A stretch of DNA of 8,565 nucleotides from JBFHES01 sp041584015 (lineage in GTDB: Bacteria > Bacteroidota > Bacteroidia > Bacteroidales > M50B96), in the NCBI GenBank assembly GCA_041584015.1, contig JBFHES010000200.1, positions 1-8,565 on the forward strand, read 5' to 3'. How positions within the stretch are numbered: the first letter of the stretch is position 1; the number at the start of each line of letters is the position of its first letter. The translations under genes and the position numbers were made by a program. The notes below the pieces were generated by a model. The model ran no database searches and was not told the origin of the DNA. It saw nothing but the letters and a program-made list of their open reading frames with translations. Of the stretch, positions 6,627 through 8,565 are shown piece after piece.

Positions 6627-7043
6627 ATATACAGCTTCCACCGTTTCTCCATGTATTCCTTTCGCAGTTGCTAATTCTTCAATGGTATAAATAAAATCGA
6701 TTCGATCGAAATCATCTGAGATTTCACCTTCACCAAAAATCTTGAAACCATCAACATCCTGTGGTGCAAGTTCTATGTTACCATCTACCACTTCGCCAAC
6801 CACACGAATAAAGCTTCCCATATCAAAGAAATTATAAATACTTAATACATTGGCTACATATGGGTCTTTTGAGATGGACACATTATAATGCTGCGTTCCA
6901 AAAGTCGGGCTGGTTTCTTCAACGCTATAGGTTCCAAGTACTTTTTCAAACGGGGTTGTTGGATCATCATCAAGTAAGTCGTCGCATGATGAAAAGAACA
7001 CGAGAAGAAAACTTGCGAGAAAAAGGTATTTTAGATTTTTCAT
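6612..7043 (-). CDS. Small lipoprotein of unknown function, probably beta-rich
   Basis: The preferred start is the ATG at 7043, giving 143 residues; an in-frame ATG at 7073 would add ten residues (including LKKN) before an otherwise complete signal. The N-terminus MKNLKYLFLASFLLVFFSSC is a signal-peptidase-II type signal with Cys 20 as the lipidated residue. The acidic run right after it (CDDLLDDDP) resembles the export signals that send some Bacteroidota lipoproteins to the cell surface. The rest (GTYSVEE, HYNVSI, then alternating polar and hydrophobic strands up to AVYTRID) suggests a small beta-barrel or sandwich of the kind common in Bacteroidota lipoproteins. I do not recognise a specific family and see no catalytic motif. 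It is convergent with the exported protein gene, with 13 bases between their stop codons. It lies downstream of hutU but is separated from it by a strong terminator, so it probably has its own promoter; no perfect -7 element was found in the 97-bp gap. Confidence 0.82.
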   Translation of the reverse strand: MKNLKYLFLASFLLVFFSSCDDLLDDDPTTPFEKVLGTYSVEETSPTFGTQHYNVSISKDPYVANVLSIYNFFDMGSFIRVVGEVVDGNIELAPQDVDGFKIFGEGEISDDFDRIDFIYTIEELATAKGIHGETVEAVYTRID

Positions 7044-7080
7044 GATTGTATTTTTTTTGAGGATGCTATTCAATTACTGT

Positions 7081-7120
7081 TCCAAAAAAAGAAAGCCATG
7101 CCTGAATCTCAAGCATGGCT
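7081..7120 (-). terminator. Strong intrinsic terminator of hutU
   Basis: Read on the minus strand, AGCCATGC (7120-7113) pairs exactly with GCATGGCT (7101-7094). Inside it a U-G wobble and UGA/UCA pairs extend the stem to about 12 bp with a GAU loop. The stem is followed by TTCTTTTTTT (7093-7084). It starts 20 bases after the hutU stop codon. This is a classic Rho-independent terminator and separates hutU from the lipoprotein gene. Confidence 0.9.
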
Positions 7121-7140
7121 CTAAAATTATATAATTTAAT

Positions 7141-8565
7141 CTACTTTATCAGACCATTAATTAAATCGTCGTTTGCAATGTTCGGAACGGTAACCGTTAA
7201 ATTTGGTGTACGTTCCATTTCACGCTTAATAGCAAACATAGCTCCATCGTTACGAGCCCAGCTTCTGCGGGCAATTCCGTTATTAACATCCCAATGTAAC
7301 ATTTGCTCTATTCTGCGATCTGCATCAGCAGATCCATCAAGTGTCATTCCGAAACCACCGTTAATTACTTCGCCCCAACCTACACCACCACCATTGTGGA
7401 TAGATACCCAAGTGGCACCTCTAAAACTATCACCAATAACATTCTGGATGGCCATATCGGCAGTAAAGCTCGAACCGTCATAAATATTAGAGGTTTCGCG
7501 GTAAGGTGAGTCTGTTCCTGAAACATCGTGATGATCGCGGCCTAACACAACCGGACCTGAGAGCCTGCCCTCGCGAATAGCCTTATTAAAAGCCAGTGCA
7601 ATTTTTGTTCTGCCTTCGCAATCTGCATAAAGAATACGTGCTTGTGAACCCACAACCATTTTATTCTTTTTAGCCTCGCTTATCCAGCGTACGTTATCTT
7701 TTAGCTGTTGCGTTATTTCAGAAGGCGCTGTTTCTGCAATCTCCTCTAAAACATTCATTGCAATCTTATCTGTCAGATCAAGGTCTTCCGGATTGGAAGA
7801 AGCACAAACCCAACGGAACGGACCAAAACCATAATCGAAACACATTGGTCCCATAATATCCTGCACATAAGAAGCATATTTAAAAGTACCATCTTCTTTC
7901 ATGATATCGGCACCAGCACGACTCGCTTCCAATAAAAAGGCATTTCCATAATCGAAGAAATACATGCCCATCTCAACAAGATCGTTAACTGCTTTTACAT
8001 GCCTGCGCAGCGACTTTTGAACTTCCTCTTTAAACTGCTCTGGCTCTTCGGCCATCATGCGGTTCGATTCATCGAGCGAGAGACCTGCAGGATAATAACC
8101 ACCAGCCCAAGGATTATGCAATGATGTTTGATCGGATCCCATGTGAATTAACATTTTCTCCTCAACAAATTTCTCCCATAAATCGATGACATTTCCCTGA
8201 TAAGCTATAGAGATTGCCTCTTTGCCTTCCTGGGCTTTTCGCACTCTTGCTACCAAGTCATCTAAATCTTCAAACACCTCATCAACCCATCCTTGCGAGT
8301 GTCTGGTATGCACAGCCTTTGGATTTATCTCAGCAATAATTCCAATGGCGCCTGAGATAACAGCTGCTTTTGGCTGAGCTCCTGACATACCTCCCAAACC
8401 TGAACTTACAAATATTTTTCCGCCCAAATCTTCAGCACCAATCTTGCGACCGGCATTCATTACCGTAATGGTGGTTCCATGCACAATTCCTTGCGGACCA
8501 ATATACATAAATGAACCTGCTGTCATTTGACCATACTGGCTAACGCCGAGTGCGTTGAATTTCTC
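7141..8565 (-). CDS. hutU: Urocanate hydratase, C-terminal part (5' end outside window)
   Basis: Urocanase adds water to urocanate to form imidazolonepropionate, the second step of histidine breakdown, in the cytosol, using tightly bound NAD+ as an electrophile. About 474 codons are visible and the frame is open through the right edge: residues EKFNALGVSQYGQ precede the first visible Met, so that Met (8526) is internal. Diagnostic blocks are YGQMTAGSFMYIGPQGIVHG, SSGLGGMSGAQPKAA, SDQTSLHNP, FDYGN, the MCFDYGFGPFRW block with the conserved Cys (residue 229 from the visible Met, matching the active-site Cys of the Pseudomonas enzyme), VVLGRDHHD, and ATWVSIHNGGGVGWGE. The visible part is somewhat longer than the matching part of the Pseudomonas enzyme as I recall it, which fits the longer Bacteroidota form. 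Other hut genes, if present, would lie to the right, outside the window. No frameshift or internal stop is seen. Confidence 0.97.
   Translation of the reverse strand, partial: EKFNALGVSQYGQMTAGSFMYIGPQGIVHGTTITVMNAGRKIGAEDLGGKIFVSSGLGGMSGAQPKAAVISGAIGIIAEINPKAVHTRHSQGWVDEVFEDLDDLVARVRKAQEGKEAISIAYQGNVIDLWEKFVEEKMLIHMGSDQTSLHNPWAGGYYPAGLSLDESNRMMAEEPEQFKEEVQKSLRRHVKAVNDLVEMGMYFFDYGNAFLLEASRAGADIMKEDGTFKYASYVQDIMGPMCFDYGFGPFRWVCASSNPEDLDLTDKIAMNVLEEIAETAPSEITQQLKDNVRWISEAKKNKMVVGSQARILYADCEGRTKIALAFNKAIREGRLSGPVVLGRDHHDVSGTDSPYRETSNIYDGSSFTADMAIQNVIGDSFRGATWVSIHNGGGVGWGEVINGGFGMTLDGSADADRRIEQMLHWDVNNGIARRSWARNDGAMFAIKREMERTPNLTVTVPNIANDDLINGLIK

Noticed and set aside
7044..7073. Upstream ATG adding ten residues to the lipoprotein
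   Set aside because: The ATG at 7043 already begins a complete, typical lipoprotein signal; the extra residues add nothing expected.
7115..7483. 122-codon open frame on the plus strand across the hutU terminator and 3' end
   Set aside because: It is antisense to conserved urocanase sequence and runs through the terminator hairpin; no signal or domain is seen.
1..8565. CRISPR array, insertion sequence, tRNA or defence island
   Set aside because: No spaced direct repeats, transposase or terminal repeats, cloverleaf-like sequence, or nuclease, helicase or toxin motifs were seen on either strand.

Overview
The window looks like a stretch of a Bacteroidota chromosome, probably a Marinilabiliales or Prolixibacteraceae-type marine or anaerobic lineage; the family-level guess is inference. 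The pointers are two secreted proteins with type IX secretion (T9SS) C-terminal sorting domains, two perfect TAnnTTTG -7 promoter elements, no Shine-Dalgarno sequences before the starts, AT-rich DNA, and Bacteroidota-like versions of Lnt and QueG. No mobile element, CRISPR array, rRNA or tRNA gene was seen.

Layout from left to right. (1) Positions 1-764 (+): the C-terminal part of apolipoprotein N-acyltransferase (Lnt), which starts outside the window. (2) A perfect 15-bp inverted repeat (767-809) separates it from a convergent gene. (3) Positions 816-3791 (-): a 991-residue secreted protein with nine fibronectin-III-like repeats in two subfamilies, six plus three, and a canonical T9SS type A sorting domain. 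(4) Positions 3924-4853 (-): epoxyqueuosine reductase QueG, with an apparent TTG start. (5) A 155-bp divergent intergenic region carrying a clear promoter for the next gene. (6) Positions 5009-6598 (+): a 529-residue secreted protein with an internally duplicated A-B-B'-A' domain order and a divergent T9SS-like C-terminus. (7) Positions 6612-7043 (-): a 143-residue lipoprotein of unknown function that meets the previous gene tail to tail; its terminator hairpin contains its own stop codon. (8) A strong intrinsic terminator (7081-7120) followed by (9) positions 7141-8565 (-): the C-terminal part of urocanate hydratase HutU, which runs off the right edge.

The genes do not form one obvious pathway. 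Lnt, QueG and HutU are separate housekeeping or catabolic functions (lipoprotein acylation, tRNA queuosine synthesis, histidine breakdown). Between them lie three envelope or exported proteins: two T9SS cargo candidates and one lipoprotein. Lnt would mature lipoproteins such as the small one here, but no operon link is visible. Nearly every gene has its own promoter or terminator signal, which suggests mostly single-gene transcripts. All noncoding gaps are shorter than 300 bases. I did not find a convincing new multi-gene system; the most unusual objects are the two repeat-built exported proteins.
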